DNA of 8,036 nucleotides from RGIG8306 sp964426655 (GTDB lineage Bacteria > Bacillota > Clostridia > Lachnospirales > Lachnospiraceae), in assembly GCA_964426655.1 (NCBI GenBank), contig CAYRQT010000064.1, positions 1 to 8,036 of the forward strand. The letters are read 5' to 3'. Shown piece by piece: positions 6,173-8,036 of the stretch. A program made the translations under genes and the position numbers. Under the pieces are notes generated by a model. The model made no database searches, was not told the DNA's origin, and saw only the letters and a program-made list of their open reading frames with translations. Numbering within the stretch: position 1 is the stretch's first letter; the number at the start of each line of letters is the position of its first letter.

Positions 6173-6997
6173 GGTATCCCGGCAGGTTGCCGATGTGCGC
6201 TTCTTCAAAGAACAGCTTCCGGTTTCCCAGAACAATCAAAATGGCAGCGATTGTTATAAAAATGGTTTACACACATTTGGTCTGGGGGGGGGGAGGGTTA
6301 TTTTTTCCTGCATGAAATTGACAAAGAGATAAAACAGGATACAGCCAGCATGCTGCGGTTATTTTTCACATATACCCATGTGGTCAAAAACCCCAGGGGA
6401 ATGACACTGATCAGAAAATTCATCACATAAACCGGCCCAAGCTTTGCCAGCCCCTGATGATATGTGCCAGAAATCCAAAACAGAGGCACATGCCACAAGG
6501 CCCCGATGCAGCCAAAGATCAGGGATTCATTAAACCAGGTAAAAGAATTGGCCACGGCATCTTCACCGTACCCCCGCCAGCCGAATTCTTCAATGACGGA
6601 GGCCAGCAAAATGGTCAAAATGGCGGATGTTCCGTTTCGGGCAAAAGAAAAATCCTCTGTAAGTGAAAACTGGGAAAGGAATTGCCCAAAGAGGGTGGAT
6701 GCCAGGATAGAAGCGGATACAATGACAGAAAAGACCACAACAGCCAGACAGATATGGAAAGGCTTAAGTCGGTAAAATCCAATGAGTTTATGTTAAAAAC
6801 CCTTTGTAATGCCTGGTTTTTGGAAAGGGCAATGGTGAGCACCGCAATAACCGCCGGCGCCATTTACCCCAGAAGCATCAGCAAATCCATCAGATTTTCA
6901 TGAGAAGCGGGTAAAACGGCAGCCGCAAGCAAAAGCTCCACGTGGCCGTAAAGGCCTGGATATAGAAACGTACCGGCCGATAGCCATAGGGGGGCAT
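6144..6997 (-). pseudogene. Broken CPBP-family intramembrane metalloprotease gene
   Basis: Piecing frames together gives a protein of about 285 residues, the usual size of a CPBP (Abi/CAAX-protease-like) membrane protein. It starts at ATG 6995-6997 (MPPYGYRPVRFYIQAF) with an AGGGGAGG site upstream. The glutamate motif EEFGWRG (6577-6591) and the second motif LWHVPLF remain, as do MNFLISVIPLGFLTTW and the tail LGNRKLFFEEAHIGNLPGYQ. Lesions I can place are a frameshift near 6924, TAA at 6864-6866, a frameshift near 6780-6792, a frameshift near 6344, a frameshift in the ten-base C tract (6284-6293), and TAA at 6267-6269. The longest intact piece is 6298-6738, which holds the catalytic motifs. 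CPBP proteins serve in prenyl-protein processing, bacteriocin self-immunity or regulated proteolysis; which applies here cannot be told. Poor sequence quality instead of decay is possible. Confidence 0.8.
6284..6293. repeat. Ten-base G homopolymer
   Basis: Ten consecutive Gs lie inside the remains of the CPBP gene (ten Cs on its coding strand). The reading frame changes across this run: codons EKITL lie before it and QTKCV after it, in a different frame. Such tracts are prone both to replication slippage and to sequencing error. Confidence 0.9.
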
Positions 6998-7810
6998 TGG
7001 TCCGTCCTCCCCTCGCTGTACTTACTGATGATCAGCTCGCTGCGGATGCCGTTTAGTTCTATTTTATTTTCTGCATCAGGGCTGTCAAAGAGAGCGGCGC
7101 TTTGGCCATCCAGCTCATAGAACAGCTTGGTGGCGATGCCTTTTTTAACGGCAGAAAATGTCCAGTCCCCGGGAATATGGATTCTAGAGGTGGCAGAAAT
7201 CTGATTAAGGCGGATGTTTCCTTCCAGATTTTTGCAGGTAATTTCCATATCCAGGTTGGAATGGATTTCCACAGTGCCTTTCACATGCTTCATGGACAGG
7301 TAGCTGGTTTTGATGTCCAGTTCAATGGAGGCACATTCCAGATCCCGAAGTTCTATGGCTTCTGCCACCATTTCACATTCCACTTCTCCCACATATGCCA
7401 TGGGTAAAAACACAAAAACAGTCAGATTTTCCCTGGATTCCCTGTTGGTGGTATTGTTCATGGGACGCCAGGGTTACTTTGATCTTTTCTCCGGGATAGC
7501 CGGAGAGGATCAGCTTTTTGGCTGTACCAAGCGTTAAATCAAAATGCTTTTCCTCCCGGATGTCGTACTCACACACACTTTCATAAAGATATTCTATGTT
7601 CTCTTTGCTTCCCCCTTGGTTGGAGACCAGTTCATCCAGAGATACGCCAAAAAGGCCGGATATAGAAAGCAGGTTTTCAATATCCGGGACCCCTCCTCCG
7701 GTTTCCCATTTTGTAATGGCCTGCCTGGAGACGCCGATTTTCTTTGCCAGACTTTCCTGGGATATGTTCTGCTGTTTTCTCATGGCTTTTATTTTTTCTG
7801 CCAATGTCAT
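6898..7810 (-). pseudogene. Frameshifted XRE-family regulator with DUF4097-like C-terminal domain
   Basis: The N-terminal piece (7810 to about 7465) carries an XRE helix-turn-helix: MTLAEKIKAMRKQQNISQES, then VSRQAITKWETGGGVPDIEN and LFGVSLDELV. The C-terminal piece (from about 7461) reads NLTVFVFLP, CKNLEGNIRLNQISATSRIH, KKGIATKLFYELDG and KIELNGIRSELIISKYS, a repetitive beta-strand pattern like DUF4097 adhesin-type domains. The two are joined by a frameshift near 7460-7468, and from memory of the family about 35-40 linker residues between them are missing. Conserved sequence ends near 7010. The frame then runs on to a stop at 6898 within the CPBP gene, so the original stop also seems lost. 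A full AGGAGG site (7818-7823) lies seven bases before the ATG. It probably regulated itself and the CPBP gene. Target and ligand are unknown. Confidence 0.78.
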
Positions 7811-7815
7811 TTTTT

Positions 7816-7825
7816 GACCTCCTTT
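7816..7825 (-). promoter_or_regulatory. Consensus ribosome binding site of the XRE regulator
   Basis: The minus-strand sequence AAAGGAGGTC is a near-complete anti-16S match, ending about six bases before the ATG at 7808-7810. It fixes the start of this otherwise broken gene and shows that its translation signal is preserved. Confidence 0.8.
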
Positions 7826-7889
7826 GATTAGATAGGCTCAATATAGACAACAGGGGAACACAAAGCCACCAATTCAGCCTGACATTTCC

Positions 7890-8036
7890 TCAAATATGGC
7901 TGCTTATCGATCGTAGCATTTTCCTGAAAACGACGATTTCGGGGGCCTTTTTGAGGCCTTCTTTCATTTTATTCCAGTTTATGTACATGGTAAAATAAAG
8001 TACAAAGTTTCTGGCAGACAGTAGTACATAGTTTTT
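7890..8036 (-). CDS. Possible 3' end of an unidentified protein, open to the window edge
   Basis: A minus-strand frame is open for 48 codons from the window edge to TGA at 7890-7892, ending in KEGLKKAPEIVVFRKMLRS and then ISSHI. I do not recognise it. An internal ATG exists at the MYINWN stretch, but no convincing ribosome binding site precedes it. The sequence is AT-rich in its first half and contains a hairpin in its second half, so it may equally be non-coding leader DNA of the XRE gene. An open frame of this length is not significant on its own. Confidence 0.2.
   Translation of the reverse strand, partial: KNYVLLSARNFVLYFTMYINWNKMKEGLKKAPEIVVFRKMLRSISSHI
7910..7937. repeat. Imperfect palindrome upstream of the XRE regulator
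   Basis: ATCGT at 7910-7914 mirrors ACGAT at 7933-7937, and the inner TTTTC (7919-7923) mirrors GAAAA (7926-7930) around CT. A second short hairpin, GGCCT-TTTTG-AGGCC, follows at 7944-7958. They lie about 100-150 bases upstream of the regulator start. They may be folded RNA in its leader, operator DNA, or the terminator of a gene beyond the window. No strong T tract follows on the minus strand. Confidence 0.35.

Noticed and set aside
6298..6738. A stand-alone 146-residue CPBP protein
   Set aside because: It begins and ends at frameshifts. Both its upstream and downstream DNA continue the same family in other frames, so it is a fragment of the larger broken gene.
7941..7960. Plus-strand terminator at GGCCTTTTTGAGGCC
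   Set aside because: The stem is only five base pairs, the following T-rich stretch is interrupted, and no plus-strand gene ends here.

Overview
The window looks like chromosomal DNA of a low-to-mid GC Clostridia member (Bacillota), probably Lachnospiraceae-like. The reasons are strong AGGAGG-type ribosome binding sites, a Gram-positive lipoprotein signal on the binding protein, and protein families (short TfoX-N protein, XRE regulator with a DUF4097-like tail, CPBP membrane protein) that I associate with that group. The taxonomic call is inference.

Layout. (1) 1-155: a probable end of an IS21-like insertion sequence with two 15-base terminal repeats, reading out of the window to the left. 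(2) 156-311: a C-terminal scrap of an L-2-amino-thiazoline-4-carboxylate hydrolase-like gene that appears cut by that element. (3) 355-675: an intact TfoX N-terminal-domain protein, followed by a short piece resembling the 3' end of the window's AraC gene and a very long-stemmed terminator (800-860). (4) 1042-4898, minus strand: a complete iron-siderophore ABC importer operon in the order lipoprotein binding protein, permease, permease, ATPase. (5) 4899-5088: a divergent control region with a clear extended -10 promoter and two inverted repeats. (6) 5089-6162, plus strand: an AraC-family regulator, most likely the siderophore-responsive activator of the importer. (7) 6134-6172: a terminator usable in both directions, inside the overlapping 3' ends of two convergent genes. 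(8) 6144-7810, minus strand: two broken genes, a CPBP membrane protease-like gene and upstream of it an XRE/DUF4097-like regulator. (9) 7811-8036: an AT-rich leader with hairpins and an open but unidentified minus-strand frame reaching the window edge.

How it works together. The binding protein captures a ferric siderophore outside the cell, the two FecCD permeases form the channel and the ATPase drives import. The divergently placed AraC protein probably senses the incoming siderophore and switches the operon on. No siderophore synthesis gene is present, so this may be a scavenging (xenosiderophore) system. The ten Ns in the first permease are best explained as a true gap of about five bases, so that gene is probably intact.

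The regulator/CPBP pair at 6144-7810 carries many single-base frameshifts plus stop codons. This is either real gene decay or a stretch of poor sequence. I did not see an obviously new biological system. The most useful observations are the reconstruction of the broken CPBP gene, the gap-size deduction, the regulatory palindromes, and a repeated AraC-tail sequence.
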